A stretch of 64,000 bases of DNA, from the NCBI RefSeq assembly GCF_027924405.1, contig NZ_AP026978.1, forward strand, positions 5,828,001-5,892,000, written 5' to 3'. The position numbers and the translations under genes are program-made. Source of the stretch: Nocardia sputorum. Lineage in GTDB: Bacteria; Actinomycetota; Actinomycetes; Mycobacteriales; Mycobacteriaceae. Below are positions 9,053-18,516 of this stretch, in pieces (position 1 is the first letter of the stretch; every line of letters starts with the position of its first letter). The notes below the pieces were generated by a model. The model saw nothing but the letters and a program-made list of their open reading frames with translations, did not search any database and was not told where the DNA came from.

Positions 9053-9526
9053 GTGCCGATCTATGCCGCCTATGGGTCCAACATGGACTCGACGCAGATG
9101 CTCGAGCGCTGTCCGCACTCCCCCATGTCCGGGACGGGCTGGTTGGAGGGCTGGCGGCTCACCTTCGCCGGTGACGATATCGGCTGGGAAGGGCCTCTCG
9201 CGACGGTCGTCGAGGATCCCGGTTCCCGGGTGTTCGTCGTGCTCTACGACGTGTCCCCGGAGGACGAGCAGCGGCTGGACCGCTGGGAGGGCTCGGACTT
9301 CGGTATCCACAAGAAGATCCGCCTGCGGGTGACCCGCAACGCCGACGGCGGCGACCCCACGCTGGCCTGGCTCTACGTGCTGGACGCCTACGAGGGCGGC
9401 CTACCCTCGGCCCGCTACCTCGGCGTGATCGCCGACGCCGCCGAGAAGGCAGGCGCGCCAGAGGATTACGTGCACGCCCTACGCACCCGCAACAGCCGCA
9501 ACGTCGGCCCGGGCAATTTCGGCTGA
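9053..9526 (+). CDS. Gamma-glutamylcyclotransferase-like protein
   Basis: A 157-residue small cytoplasmic protein of the gamma-glutamylcyclotransferase (AIG2/GGCT) fold. It starts VPIYAAYGSNMD, the family's substrate-binding YGSN loop. It also shows FVVLYDVSPEDEQRLDRWEG, which matches the family's conserved helix after the beta-barrel strands. Members cleave gamma-glutamyl amines or peptides, but this branch (Rv3304 by position) has no assigned substrate. GTG at 9053 is chosen because the protein begins at the conserved strand and a -10-like hexamer sits just upstream. Confidence 0.82.
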   Translation: MPIYAAYGSNMDSTQMLERCPHSPMSGTGWLEGWRLTFAGDDIGWEGPLATVVEDPGSRVFVVLYDVSPEDEQRLDRWEGSDFGIHKKIRLRVTRNADGGDPTLAWLYVLDAYEGGLPSARYLGVIADAAEKAGAPEDYVHALRTRNSRNVGPGNFG

Positions 9527-9599
9527 CCACGCGTCACACCGCGACGCCGGCGGCATGCCGTACCTTCCAGGTCGGCCGAGCCGTCGGCGCACTCCCGGC

Positions 9600-9750
9600 C
9601 TCGTCGAGCGCGAGGCCATCGAGCACCGTTCGCGGCCCGGTTCGCGTCCGAGCGGGCGAAGCGCATGCGCCGCAGAGGCGCGTCTCGCCCACTCGGACGC
9701 GAGCCACAAAGGGGCCGCGAACACCCAGCGCCGCAGGCGCTGGAAATCAG
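9600..9750 (-). repeat. Dispersed intergenic repeat, copy B
   Basis: Read leftward: CCAGCGCCTGCGGCGCTGG palindrome, GTGTTCGCGGCCC, TGTGGCTCGCG, a variable centre, and CGCGAACCGGGCCGCGAAC. The outer arms (GTTCGCGGCC and GGCCGCGAAC) are inverted repeats. It matches copy C at 12,280-12,480 block for block and separates the cyclotransferase gene from the amidohydrolase pair. Confidence 0.75.
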
Positions 9751-11015
9751 ACAGAGCCAGGGTCGAGCACGAGATTGCTCAGCACCCGGACGCCGACCGC
9801 GAGCGCCCGCTCATCGATGTCGAAGGTCGGCTGGTGCAGATCCAGCTGCTCCCCCGTACCGGACCAGACGCCCAGGCGCGCCATCGCGCCCGGCACCTCC
9901 TCCAAGTACCAGGAGAAGTCCTCGCCGCCACCGGACTGCGGGGTGTCGGCCAGCGCGTCCGGACCGAGCGCGCGGATCGCGTCCTCGAAGATGCGGGTGG
10001 AGTGCTCGTCGTTGACCACCGGCGGCACGCCGCGACGGTAGTTCAACTGGTAGCGCACGCCCGTCGGGGCGAGCAGGCCGTCGACGATCTCCCGCACCAT
10101 CGGCTCCAGCAACGACCACGTCGCGTGATCTCCGGTGCGGATGGTGCCGGTGAGCATCCCGGTTTGCGGAATGGCGTTCGGCGCCTTCCCCGCGCTCACC
10201 GCGCCCCACACCATCACGGTGCTGGTACGCGGGTCGATGCGGCGGCTGAGCAGGCCAGGCAACCCGGTGATGACCGAGCCGATCGCGTAGACCAGGTCAC
10301 TGGTCAGGTGCGGACGCGAGGTGTGACCGCCCGGCGAGTCGAGCACCAGCTCGATCGTGTCGGCGGCGGAGGTGATCGCACCCACCCGGATGCCGACCCG
10401 GCCGACCTCGAGGCGCGGGTCGCAGTGCAGCGCGAAGATCCGCTCCACACCCGTCATTGCACCGGCGGCGACCACGTCGATCGCGCCGCCCGGCATGATC
10501 TCCTCGGCGGGCTGGAAGACCAGCCGCACGCCGACCGGCAACTCCGGCACCTCCGCCAAGGCCAGCGCCGTACCGAGCAGGATGGTGGTGTGCGCGTCGT
10601 GGCCGCACGCGTGCGACACGCCCGGCACCGTCGAGGCGAAGGGCAGTCCGGTGAACTCCTGCAGGGGCAACGCGTCCATGTCGGCGCGCAGGCCGATGCG
10701 CGGGCCGTCCGGTCCGAGGTCACAGATCAAGCCGGTGCCGCCGGGAAGTACCTGCGGCGTCAGTCCCGCCTTGGTCAGCCACGCCGAGACGAACTCGGTG
10801 GTGCCGAACTCGGTCCGGGACAGCTCCGGATTGGCGTGGATATGCCTGCGCCACTGGACGAGATCGACCGTGTGATCGGCCAGCCAGGACTCCACCGCTG
10901 CTCGCCCGGACCCCCGGGTTTCCGACGCTGCGGAGCTGCCGGGGCCCTCCATGGCCACACGGATGCCCAGTGCCGGGCCCGTCGCCGGCGCCGCCGAACG
11001 GCCGGTTGTGCTCAC
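9747..11015 (-). CDS. M20-family amidohydrolase (AmiA-like)
   Basis: Zinc-dependent aminoacylase/amidohydrolase of the M20D family, 422 residues. It shows HIHANPELSRTEF near residue 58, metal-site motifs ADMDALPLQE and HACGHDAHT, VFQPAEE with the catalytic glutamates, and a C-terminal SGGGEDFSWYLEEVPGA segment. Its GTG start overlaps the stop of the upstream M20 gene by four bases (GTGA), so the two are translationally coupled. By position it matches M. tuberculosis Rv3305c (amiA1). The natural substrate is not known; N-acyl or indole-acetyl amino acids are family precedents. Confidence 0.9.
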   Translation of the reverse strand: MSTTGRSAAPATGPALGIRVAMEGPGSSAASETRGSGRAAVESWLADHTVDLVQWRRHIHANPELSRTEFGTTEFVSAWLTKAGLTPQVLPGGTGLICDLGPDGPRIGLRADMDALPLQEFTGLPFASTVPGVSHACGHDAHTTILLGTALALAEVPELPVGVRLVFQPAEEIMPGGAIDVVAAGAMTGVERIFALHCDPRLEVGRVGIRVGAITSAADTIELVLDSPGGHTSRPHLTSDLVYAIGSVITGLPGLLSRRIDPRTSTVMVWGAVSAGKAPNAIPQTGMLTGTIRTGDHATWSLLEPMVREIVDGLLAPTGVRYQLNYRRGVPPVVNDEHSTRIFEDAIRALGPDALADTPQSGGGEDFSWYLEEVPGAMARLGVWSGTGEQLDLHQPTFDIDERALAVGVRVLSNLVLDPGSV

Positions 11016-12253
11016 CGAATGTCCTCCTGTCGTTGAACTAGCCGTTGCAACAACCTGTCTCTATGGATGTCATCGCGGGCGACGGCGATTGCGGTACGCG
11101 CGAGCGCGAGCGCACCGTCGAGGACCGCACGATCCGCCGAGGCGTTGACGCTGGCCGCGGCGAAGCCTGGCTGATGTGTCACCGCACCACCGGCATCGAT
11201 GCCGATGACCGGGTGAATGCCCGGAATGACGTTGGTGACGTTCCCCATGTCGGTGCTGCCCAGCGGCCGCTGCGCCTCGAACTCCGGAGCGAGCGGCACG
11301 CGTCCCGATCCGGTGAGCTGCTCGCGATAGACGAGCAGTAACTCCGGATCCGGTGTCAGCTCGGTATACGTCGGCGCGAGCGTCCGGATTTCGTGGGTGC
11401 AGCCGGTCGCGAGGGCGCCCGCCTCGAAGCAAGCCGACGCTCGTCGCATCAGATCGTCGAGGGATGCGGAGTCGACTGCGCGTAGGTAATACAGCAGTTC
11501 CGCACGTCCGGGCACGATGTTGGGAGCTACGCCACCGTCGCCGACTATACCGTGCAGTTGCTGGCCGGGCAGGAGATGTTGCCGCAGCAACCCCAGGGCG
11601 ACCTGCGCGACGGTGACCGCGTCGCCCGCGTTGCGGCCCTGCTCGGGGGCCGCGCTGGCATGCGCCTCACGCCCGTGGAAGACCACCGATACGTCGGCCA
11701 GCGCCAGCGAACGGGCGCCGACGATGTCGAGCGGGCCGGGGTGCACCATCATCGCCATCGCGACGTCGTCGAACACCCCGTGCTCCAGCATGAGCACCTT
11801 GCCGCCGCCGCTCTCCTCGGCGGGCGTGCCGAACACCAGCACGGTGAGATCCAGCGCGTCGGCGACCTCGGCGAGTCCGAGCGCCGCGCCCACCGAGGCC
11901 GCGGCGATGACGTTGTGCCCGCACGCGTGCCCGATCTCGGGCAGCGCGTCGTACTCGGCGCAGAGACCGACGGTCAGCGCCCCGCTGCCGTAGCGCGCGC
12001 GGAACGCCGTGGGCAGTTCCGCGACCCCGGTCTCGATCTCGAAGCCGCGCTCGGCGAGCGGCGCGATGGTCTTCGCGACGCTGCGGGTCTCCTCGAACGC
12101 CAGCTCCGGCTCGGCGTGGATCGCGTGTGAAAGCCCGATCAGCTCGGCCGACGCCGCGCGGATCGCGGCGTCACTGCGAGCGGCAGCGTCGACCTCACAT
12201 ACGGCGTTGCCGTCGTGTTGCGCTTCCTGGCGCCCGCTGCGCGGTGGTGGCAT
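11012..12253 (-). CDS. M20-family amidohydrolase (AmiB / aminobenzoyl-glutamate hydrolase-like)
   Basis: A 413-residue M20 peptidase-family enzyme and first gene of a two-gene leftward operon. It shows HAEPELAFEE near residue 45, the metal site AEYDALPEIGHACGHN, FGTPAEESGGGK, dimerisation-domain HGREAHASAAPEQGRNA, and the C-terminal GSTDMGNVTNVIPGIHP. This pattern fits p-aminobenzoyl-glutamate utilisation protein B and AmiB1 (Rv3306c by position). ATG at 12253 is the longest start; a later start near residue 19 cannot be excluded because no clear ribosome site is visible. Confidence 0.9.
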   Translation of the reverse strand: MPPPRSGRQEAQHDGNAVCEVDAAARSDAAIRAASAELIGLSHAIHAEPELAFEETRSVAKTIAPLAERGFEIETGVAELPTAFRARYGSGALTVGLCAEYDALPEIGHACGHNVIAAASVGAALGLAEVADALDLTVLVFGTPAEESGGGKVLMLEHGVFDDVAMAMMVHPGPLDIVGARSLALADVSVVFHGREAHASAAPEQGRNAGDAVTVAQVALGLLRQHLLPGQQLHGIVGDGGVAPNIVPGRAELLYYLRAVDSASLDDLMRRASACFEAGALATGCTHEIRTLAPTYTELTPDPELLLVYREQLTGSGRVPLAPEFEAQRPLGSTDMGNVTNVIPGIHPVIGIDAGGAVTHQPGFAAASVNASADRAVLDGALALARTAIAVARDDIHRDRLLQRLVQRQEDIR

Positions 12254-12279
12254 GCAACACAGTCTCGCACTGTATTGGA

Positions 12280-12480
12280 TTTCCAGCGCCTTCGGCGCTG
12301 GGTGTTCGCGGCCCTCTTGTGGCTCGCGTTTGCGCGGCCGCCGCTTGCTCCTTCGTCGCCTACGCGGCGGCCACGCAAACGCGAGCCGGGCCGCGAACGG
12401 CGCATGCTCGGTCTCGCTTCGCTCGAAAGACGTGGTTGCGGTGCGCTGGGCGCGTCACGGGCCGAGCGTCACGCCCGTGG
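12280..12480 (+). repeat. Dispersed intergenic repeat, copy C (most complete)
   Basis: Starts with CCAGCGCCTTCGGCGCTGG, then GTGTTCGCGGCCC, TGTGGCTCGCG, a GCGGCCGCC/GGCGGCC centre with GCTTGCTCCTTCGTCGC, GGGCCGCGAAC and GCTCGGTCTCGCTTCGCTC. Nested inverted arms would fold the whole unit. It occupies the 470-base gap (12,254-12,723) between the amidohydrolase operon and the enoyl-CoA isomerase gene; nothing else recognisable lies there. Confidence 0.75.
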
Positions 12481-12723
12481 CACGCCGTCTCGGAAGACTT
12501 CAGCGGGTGGGGCAGCTGCCATATCCGTAAGCGTCGGCCGCCCGCGATGTAGGCCCGATTCGGGATGGCGGGTCGCCAGCGGCTTTCGCGTGTTCGTCGT
12601 GTGCCCTCGATGCGAGTGGGATGCACTCCTCGCTGCATCGTGGACCCGGGGCGGGGCGGGGTGACGCGGCGGCTCCTCGCCGACGTAGCGGCGCGGTGCG
12701 CGAGCGGGGTGGGCCGTTGGCGG

Positions 12724-13428
12724 TCAGCTCGTGGCGAAGGCCAGGTTTTCCGGGGTGGTCGGGACGGCGAGGCCGGCCAGCGCCTTCGCGTGGAGGGCGC
12801 GCTTGATCACCGGGAGGTTGGGCTTGCGGTTGCTCGCCAGTGCGGCTGCCCGCTCGACGGCGGTCGCGAGCAACTCGGCGGCGTCCGCCTTCGCGTCCAC
12901 GATGCCGACGGCGATCGCCTCGTCGGCCGGGTAGCGGTGGCCGGTGGTCATCGCCTGCACGCAGACCTGGTTGGTCAGCCGCTCGGTGAGCAAGGCGTTC
13001 ATCCCGATGGTGAACGGCATGCCCAAGTGCACCTCGGGCAGGCAGTAGAAGCCGCGGTCGGCGCGCATCACCCGGAAGTCGTGCGAGGTGGCCAGCATGG
13101 CGCCCGCTCCGAAGGCATGGCCGTTGATCGCCGCGACGGTCGGCAGCGGGAAGGCGAGCAGGCGGGTGTAGAGCGAGTGCACGCGGTCGAGGTAGCCGTG
13201 CATCTTGTCCAGATTTCCGAACAGCCAGTCGGTGTCCAGGCCGTTGCTGAAGAACTTCCCCGTGGCGGTCGTCACCAGCGCCGCGGGGCCCTCGGAGCTC
13301 TCGACCTCGTCCAGCAGCCCGTGGAACGCGTCGATCCAGTCCGGGTGGAAGCGATTCTCGCTGTCCGTCTGTCCCTCACCGCCGAGGTAGACGACGAACA
13401 CTTCCCCTTGGCGTTCCAGATACGGCAT
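12724..13428 (-). CDS. Enoyl-CoA hydratase/isomerase family protein
   Basis: Crotonase-fold enzyme of 234 residues, shorter than typical hydratases (about 260) and closest in pattern to delta3,delta2-enoyl-CoA isomerases. The oxyanion-hole segments are visible: SNGLDTDWLFGN near residue 62 and NGHAFGAGAMLATSHDFRVM near residue 105, followed by LPEVHLGMPFT with the position of the catalytic acid. It likely works in fatty-acid beta-oxidation. It has a TANNNT hexamer seven bases before its ATG and no ribosome site. Confidence 0.88.
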   Translation of the reverse strand: MPYLERQGEVFVVYLGGEGQTDSENRFHPDWIDAFHGLLDEVESSEGPAALVTTATGKFFSNGLDTDWLFGNLDKMHGYLDRVHSLYTRLLAFPLPTVAAINGHAFGAGAMLATSHDFRVMRADRGFYCLPEVHLGMPFTIGMNALLTERLTNQVCVQAMTTGHRYPADEAIAVGIVDAKADAAELLATAVERAAALASNRKPNLPVIKRALHAKALAGLAVPTTPENLAFATS

Positions 13429-13435
13429 GCGGTGC

Positions 13436-13441
13436 AGCGTA
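13436..13441 (-). promoter_or_regulatory. Candidate -10 box of a leaderless transcript
   Basis: On the minus strand TACGCT is followed by seven bases and then the ATG at 13428, without a ribosome site. Confidence 0.4.
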
Positions 13442-13584
13442 ACGGGCCGCGGCCGATCCCCTACTCACGGGTAGCACTCTCGTGACGACACCCTCCCACC
13501 GGCCACAATCGCCCTACCACGGGAAGGGAGACCAGGAGCGCGAGACTCCCGTGCAAACGACCCGGGTCGAAGCCGGCGCGAACA

Positions 13585-13653
13585 GAATCCACCGTTCGCC
13601 GCCGTCCAAACCACGAGAGGGCCGCGAACACCCAGCGCCGAAGGCGCTGGAGA
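13585..13653 (-). repeat. Dispersed intergenic repeat, copy D (truncated)
   Basis: Read leftward it begins CCAGCGCCTTCGGCGCTGG then GTGTTCGCGGCCCTCTCGTGG, like copies B and C, and then ends early. Its palindrome abuts the purine nucleoside phosphorylase start, and the only GGAG before that gene lies on the edge of the repeat. Confidence 0.65.
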
Positions 13654-13662
13654 TCCACTATC

Positions 13663-14451
13663 GTGACGATCATGCTTGCCGAACAGGCCGCCGAGGCGAT
13701 CGCCGAACGTACGGGAGTGTCACGCCATCGGGTCGCGGTGGTGCTGGGGTCCGGCTGGCAGGACGCGGCCGCGGAGATCGGGGCGCCGCGGGCGTCGGTG
13801 CCGATGCCGGAGCTGCCCGGGTTCGGGACGCCGACCGCGCAGGGCCATGTCGGCGTGATCCATTCGGTCCAGGTCGACGACAATCCCGTGCTGCTGCTGA
13901 TGGGCCGCCAGCATCTGTACGAGGGGTACCAGCCCGCCGATGTGGTGCATCCGGTGTCGGCGGCCGTGGCGGCGGGCGCGGAGATCGTGGTGCTGACCAA
14001 CGCCGCGGGCGGTATCCGATCCGGCCTCCGGGTGGGTGAGCCGGTGCTGATCAGCGATCACCTCAACTTGACCGGTCGCACGCCGCTGGCCGGCGCGACC
14101 TTCGTCGACCTGGTGGACGCCTGGGATCCCGACCTGCGCGCGCTGGCCAGGGAGATCGACCCGAGCCTGACCGAGGGCGTCTACGCGGGGCTCACCGGGC
14201 CGCAGTACGAGACGCCCGCCGAGATCCGGATGCTGCGCACGATCGGCGCGGATCTGGTCGGCATGTCCACCGTGCTGGAAGCCATCGCCTGCCGTGCGCT
14301 CGGTGCGCGACTGCTGGGCATTTCGCTGGTCACCAATCTGGCCGCGGGGGTCACCGGCGCGCATCTGTCCCATGCGGAAGTGCTCGCCGAAGGGCACGCC
14401 GCCGCTCCCCGGCTCGGCAAACTGCTGCGCGGCGTCCTGGAACGGGTGTAG
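13663..14451 (+). CDS. deoD: Purine nucleoside phosphorylase (trimeric PNP)
   Basis: Phosphorolysis of purine (deoxy)nucleosides in salvage. The 262-residue length and motifs fit the trimeric PNP family: VVLGSGWQD near residue 26 (phosphate loop), [23 protein letters not shown], the base-site segment [12 protein letters not shown] and [11 protein letters not shown], and [12 protein letters not shown] at 13663 has GGAG 11 bases upstream; ATG at 13672 is the alternative. The stop is followed directly by the pmmB ATG, so the two form an operon. Matches Rv3307 by position. Confidence 0.93.
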   Translation: MTIMLAEQAAEAIAERTGVSRHRVAVVLGSGWQDAAAEIGAPRASVPMPELPGFGTPTAQGHVGVIHSVQVDDNPVLLLMGRQHLYEGYQPADVVHPVSAAVAAGAEIVVLTNAAGGIRSGLRVGEPVLISDHLNLTGRTPLAGATFVDLVDAWDPDLRALAREIDPSLTEGVYAGLTGPQYETPAEIRMLRTIGADLVGMSTVLEAIACRALGARLLGISLVTNLAAGVTGAHLSHAEVLAEGHAAAPRLGKLLRGVLERV

Positions 14452-15948
14452 ATGCTGCGTTTCGGCACGGCCGGCCTGCGGGGGCCGCTGCGCGACGGTC
14501 CGGACGGCATGAACGTCACCACGGTGAGCCGGGCGACGGCCGGGATCGTGGCGTGGCTGCGCGATCGTTGTCTCGGCGGCGGCGCGGTGGTCGTCGGACG
14601 CGACGCCAGGCACGGTTCCGCCGAGTTCGCCACGGCGACGGCGGAGATCTTCGCGGCGGCGGGCTTCCGGGTCACGCTGCTGCCACGTCCGCTGCCCACG
14701 CCGGTGGTCGCGTACGCGGTGCGTGAGCTGGGCGCGGTCGCGGGTGTGCAGATCACCGCCTCGCACAATCCGGCCGCCGACAACGGCTACAAGGTCTATC
14801 TCGACGGCGGGTCGCAGTTGATCGCCCCGGCCGACTTCGAGATCGAGCGCTGTATCGAGGCGGTCGCCGAGCCGATCGACCGCGTGCCGGTCACCCCCGC
14901 CGATGACGACGTGGTGCGGCGCTACCTACGCCGGGTCGCCGGAATACCGACTCGCATCGGCGGATCGGGCGAACGCGCCGGTATCCGGATCGCACTCACG
15001 CCGCTGCACGGCGTCGGCGGTGAACTCGCCGTCGAAGCACTGCGCGCGGCGGGCTTTCCCGACGTCCATGTGGTCGACGAGCAGTTCGAACCGGACCCCG
15101 ACTTCCCCACCGTCGCGTTCCCGAACCCGGAGGAACCCGGTGCGGCCGACCTGCTGCTCGCGACGGCGGCCCGGGTCGGCGCCGACGTGGCGATCGCACT
15201 GGATCCGGATGCCGACCGGTGCGCGGTGGGCGTCCGAGGGCCGGACGGTGCCTGGCGGATGCTGCGCGGCGACGAGACCGGCGTGCTCCTTGGCGACTGC
15301 GTGCTGCGCACCGCCCCGGACGACGCGCTGGTGGCGACGACCATCGTGTCGTCGCGGCTGCTGTCGAAGCTGGCGCCCGCGCGCGGCGGCCGCTACGCGG
15401 AAACGCTCACGGGCTTCAAGTGGCTGGCCCGCGCGGGCGACGGTTTGGTCTACGCCTACGAGGAGGCGATCGGCCACTGCGTCGACCCCGCGGCGGTCCG
15501 GGACAAGGACGGCATCTCCGCCGCCGTGCTGGTGGCCGACCTGGTAGCCCGGCTGAAAGCCGCGGGCCGCGATCTGAACGACGAACTCGACGGCTACGCG
15601 GTCGAATTCGGCTTGCACGCGGGCGACCAGGTGTCGCTGCGGCTCGCCTCGGCGGCCGACGCGGCCGCGGTGGTCGAGCGGTTGCGCGCGGACCCGCCGC
15701 ACGAGATCGCCGGCGAGCCGGTCGAATACACCGATCAACTCCGGGTGCGCGGCCGGATGCGCACCGACGCGCTGATCTTCGAGGGCGTTTCGTCTCGCGT
15801 GGTGATCCGCCCGTCCGGGACGGAGCCGAAGCTCAAGTGTTATCTGGAGGTGGTCGAGCCGGTCGGCTCGCGGGCCGGCCTTCCGGCCGCGCGAGCCGCC
15901 GCACACGAACGCCTCTCGGCGCTGCGCGATTACTGCCACAAGTTCTGA
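14452..15948 (+). CDS. pmmB: Phosphomannomutase / phosphopentomutase-type phosphohexomutase
   Basis: Alpha-D-phosphohexomutase of 498 residues. The catalytic phosphoserine loop ITASHNPAADNGYK is near residue 102, the magnesium loop DPDADRCAVG near residue 250, the sugar-binding loop EEAIGH near residue 338, and the phosphate-binding RPSGTEPKLK near residue 450. Coupling to PNP with no spacer suggests that it may isomerise the sugar phosphate released by phosphorolysis, beyond the mannose role implied by the name. Matches Rv3308 by position. Confidence 0.92.
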   Translation: MLRFGTAGLRGPLRDGPDGMNVTTVSRATAGIVAWLRDRCLGGGAVVVGRDARHGSAEFATATAEIFAAAGFRVTLLPRPLPTPVVAYAVRELGAVAGVQITASHNPAADNGYKVYLDGGSQLIAPADFEIERCIEAVAEPIDRVPVTPADDDVVRRYLRRVAGIPTRIGGSGERAGIRIALTPLHGVGGELAVEALRAAGFPDVHVVDEQFEPDPDFPTVAFPNPEEPGAADLLLATAARVGADVAIALDPDADRCAVGVRGPDGAWRMLRGDETGVLLGDCVLRTAPDDALVATTIVSSRLLSKLAPARGGRYAETLTGFKWLARAGDGLVYAYEEAIGHCVDPAAVRDKDGISAAVLVADLVARLKAAGRDLNDELDGYAVEFGLHAGDQVSLRLASAADAAAVVERLRADPPHEIAGEPVEYTDQLRVRGRMRTDALIFEGVSSRVVIRPSGTEPKLKCYLEVVEPVGSRAGLPAARAAAHERLSALRDYCHKF

Positions 15949-15966
15949 CCCGGCTACGCGAAAGAT

Positions 15967-16590
15967 TCAGCGCGGGCCGAACTGCCGGTCGCCCGCGTCG
16001 CCGAGGCCGGGAACGATGTAGGCGTTCTCGTTCAGGCCCGTGTCGACGACGGCGGTGACCAGCCGCACGGGCAGACCGGAGTCCGCCAGTGTCGCAATAC
16101 CTTCCGGTGCCGCGACGACGCACACCGCGGTGATGTCGGTGGCTCCGCGCGCCGCGAGCAGCTGCAGGGTGTGCCGCATCGAGCCGCCCGTGGCCAGCAT
16201 CGGGTCGAGCACGAAGACCGGCAGCCCGGCGAGATCGGCGGGCAGCGATTCCATGTAGGGCACCGGAAGGTGGGTGTCCTCGTCCCGGGCGAGACCGACG
16301 AACCCGATTCTGGCGTCCGGGATCAGCTCGGCAGCCGCGTCGATCATGCCGAGTCCGGCGCGCAGTACGGGGACCAGCAAAGGCGGCCGGGCCAGCCGGA
16401 TGCCCTCGGTGGGTGCGACCGGCGTGACGATCTCGAAACGCTCCACCTCCGCGTCGCGCAGCGCCTCGTAGATCAGGATCCCGGTCAGATCACGCAGTGC
16501 GGCACGGAAAGCCGGATTCGGCGTTCGCTCGTCCCGCATCGTGGTGAGCAGGGCGGCGACGAGTGGATGGTCCACGGTGTGGGTGCGCAT
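15967..16590 (-). CDS. upp: Uracil phosphoribosyltransferase
   Basis: Salvages uracil to UMP using PRPP. The 207-residue product shows the PRPP-binding signature [14 protein letters not shown] near residue 125, an RAGLGMID segment near residue 78, and the uracil-binding C-terminal [11 protein letters not shown]. Normal family length. It converges with pmmB with 18 bases between the stops. The ATG has TATCGT six bases upstream and no ribosome site. Confidence 0.95.
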   Translation of the reverse strand: MRTHTVDHPLVAALLTTMRDERTPNPAFRAALRDLTGILIYEALRDAEVERFEIVTPVAPTEGIRLARPPLLVPVLRAGLGMIDAAAELIPDARIGFVGLARDEDTHLPVPYMESLPADLAGLPVFVLDPMLATGGSMRHTLQLLAARGATDITAVCVVAAPEGIATLADSGLPVRLVTAVVDTGLNENAYIVPGLGDAGDRQFGPR

Positions 16591-16596
16591 GAGGGA

Positions 16597-16602
16597 ACGA
16601 TA
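16597..16602 (-). promoter_or_regulatory. Candidate -10 box of a leaderless upp transcript
   Basis: Minus-strand TATCGT, six bases, then the ATG of upp at 16590. Confidence 0.45.
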
Positions 16603-16698
16603 AGGTCGGTCGCGGGTGCGCCGCCGGACGCCACCGGACTTTTTTCCGAAGCGGCGGAACCGAAACGGAACAGCGCGCGTCGAACCAAGTGGATGACG

Positions 16699-16704
16699 TA
16701 CTCT
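16699..16704 (+). promoter_or_regulatory. Candidate -10 box of the type VII-associated cassette
   Basis: TACTCT fits TANNNT. It lies about 30 bases before the ATG at 16735 and upstream of a GGGGGA ribosome site, so this transcript would carry a short leader. Confidence 0.35.
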
Positions 16705-16734
16705 GCCTGGGAACAACAGATGGGGGAAGCTCTG

Positions 16735-17055
16735 ATGCGAAAGATGTCGGCGGACACCGAAGGCATTGCGGCCTACGGCGCGACCGCCCACGTCATGGCG
16801 GGTGAGATGGCGGCGGCCGGGGCGAGCGCCGCGGCGGCGGAGCCCGCGTTGCTCGGCCCGATCATGGGGTTGATCGGTGGCGACTTCATGGCCGCCTATG
16901 CCGCGGCGCACGCCGGTCACGTTGCCGCGATCGGCCAGCTGTCGGCGGTGCTGACCAGCATGGGCGGCGCGGCCACCGGTGCGGCGGCCGTCCTCACCGA
17001 GACCGACGCCACCCACGCGAGCGCGCTGCGGAACGCCGCCGGCGAACTGGAGTGA
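16735..17055 (+). CDS. Type VII secretion target, EspC-like (DUF2580)
   Basis: A 106-residue alanine/glycine-rich helical protein ([20 protein letters not shown] at the start) with the size and helix pattern of EspC-type ESX-secreted proteins. ATG at 16735 has GGGGGA eight bases upstream and is preferred over an in-frame ATG 14 codons earlier. It is first of a tightly spaced four-gene operon; the next gene starts four bases after its stop. No ESX core gene is in the window, so the secretion assignment rests on family and context. Confidence 0.7.
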   Translation: MRKMSADTEGIAAYGATAHVMAGEMAAAGASAAAAEPALLGPIMGLIGGDFMAAYAAAHAGHVAAIGQLSAVLTSMGGAATGAAAVLTETDATHASALRNAAGELE

Positions 17056-17059
17056 GCTC

Positions 17060-18178
17060 GTGATCGATGTCAACGCGCTGGCCCAACCGATCCTGGATCT
17101 GCTCGCCAGCTTCGGCAGCGGTGTGCTGCCCGCGGGCGGTCCCACCGACGCGCTGCGCAGCACTTCGTCCGTGGTGGACCAGATCCACCAGATGGGCCGC
17201 GACAGCATCAACGCGATGAACACGGCATGGGACGGCCGCGCGGCCGACGCGGCCACCGCCAAGGCGCTGCGCGTGCAGACCTCCGCGGCCACCATTTCCG
17301 ATCGCGGCAACGAGATGGCGACGGTCGTCAACCAAGCCGCGGGCGAGGTCGAGACGGGACAGAAGGATCTCACCGACATCGCGCAGTCCTTCATGAACAC
17401 CGCGGCGAGCATGGGTCCGGTCCTGGCGACGCCGGAAGGTCTGACGGTGCTCGTCGGCTCCGCGATCGACCATCTCAACCAAGCGCTCACCGTCGTCGGC
17501 CGCGTCCAGAACGAATTGCAGACGCACACCGCGTCCATGAACGACCTGACCCCGCCGCCGACCACTCCCTCGCTCGCCGGCGTGCCCGCCGCGGGCGTGC
17601 AGCAGGCGGCGTCCGCCGCGTCCGGCGTGCTCAACGGTGCGGGCTCGTTGCTGAGCACCGTGATGGCCACGCCGCTGCAGTCGACGTCCTCGCGGTCCTC
17701 GCGCAGTTCCAGTGGCACGCCCGGCACGACGGGTACGCCCAAACCGGACACCGGTTCGTCGGGAGCGCCCGACGACGGCAAGGGCGTGAAGATCACGCTG
17801 CCCGACGGCAGCGTCGTGGAGGCGCCCAACGAGCAGGCGGCCACGGCGGTCCGGTCGGCGATCGGGGCCGTCGGCACGCCTTACGTCTGGGGCGGCAACA
17901 GCCCGGGCTCGGGATTGGATTGCAGCGGGCTCACCAAGTACGCCTACGGCGAGGCGGGCGTCGACCTGCCCCGGCTCGCGTGCGACCAGGGCAACGGGGC
18001 CACACCGGTGTCGGCCGGTGACCTGATGCCAGGCGACCTGGCGATCTGGGACGGCCACGTGGCCATGGTGATCGGCAACGGACAGTTGGTCGAGGCGGGT
18101 GACCCGGTCCAGATCAGCTCGATTCGAACGGAGAACTCAGGCATGGACTTCTACGGTTTCTACAGGCCAACGGCATGA
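17060..18178 (+). CDS. NlpC/P60-family cell-wall endopeptidase, WXG/ESX-like N-terminus
   Basis: A 372-residue protein. The helical N-terminus (residues 1-160, with [11 protein letters not shown] resembling a WXG turn) looks like type VII secretion partners. A Ser/Thr/Pro/Gly linker at about 200-250 follows, then a C-terminal NlpC/P60 domain. There the catalytic cysteine is in [12 protein letters not shown] near residue 293, the histidine in [10 protein letters not shown] near residue 333, and the leading [12 protein letters not shown] is typical. Such domains cut D-Glu-mDAP peptide bonds in peptidoglycan. GTG at 17060 follows GGAG; its stop overlaps the next start by four bases. Confidence 0.85.
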   Translation: MIDVNALAQPILDLLASFGSGVLPAGGPTDALRSTSSVVDQIHQMGRDSINAMNTAWDGRAADAATAKALRVQTSAATISDRGNEMATVVNQAAGEVETGQKDLTDIAQSFMNTAASMGPVLATPEGLTVLVGSAIDHLNQALTVVGRVQNELQTHTASMNDLTPPPTTPSLAGVPAAGVQQAASAASGVLNGAGSLLSTVMATPLQSTSSRSSRSSSGTPGTTGTPKPDTGSSGAPDDGKGVKITLPDGSVVEAPNEQAATAVRSAIGAVGTPYVWGGNSPGSGLDCSGLTKYAYGEAGVDLPRLACDQGNGATPVSAGDLMPGDLAIWDGHVAMVIGNGQLVEAGDPVQISSIRTENSGMDFYGFYRPTA

Positions 18179-18516
18179 CCCGACCCCAAGTCCCCAACGT
18201 CACGGTGGCCGCCAGCAGCAACCGCTCGGGCACCATCTCGGTGCGCGCGACCGATCAGGGTATGCCGGTGGAGATCAAGTTCGAGCGCAGCGAATACCGC
18301 TACGGCGCACAGTCGCTCGCGAAGGAGATCCTGCGGCTGACCCAGCGGTCCGCGATCGCGGCGCGGGCGCGACGGCGTGAGCTGCTCGCCGAGGCGGGCA
18401 TGCCCTCGGACATCCTCGACCGGCTCGGCCTGCCCACCCGCCAGCAGGCGGTGGACGAGCTCGACCGGATCGATGACGCGGACACGGGACCGACGAGCTG
18501 GATGAGGCCGGTATGA
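18175..18516 (+). CDS. Small conserved protein of type VII-associated cassette, unknown function
   Basis: 113 residues, not recognised. The N-terminal half is beta-rich (VTVAASSNRSGTISVRA) and the C-terminal half is charged and helical. It overlaps the NlpC/P60 gene before it and the YbaB-like gene after it by four bases each (ATGA), so it is made together with them. The context suggests a chaperone or adaptor role, which is an inference. Confidence 0.75.
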   Translation: MTRPQVPNVTVAASSNRSGTISVRATDQGMPVEIKFERSEYRYGAQSLAKEILRLTQRSAIAARARRRELLAEAGMPSDILDRLGLPTRQQAVDELDRIDDADTGPTSWMRPV

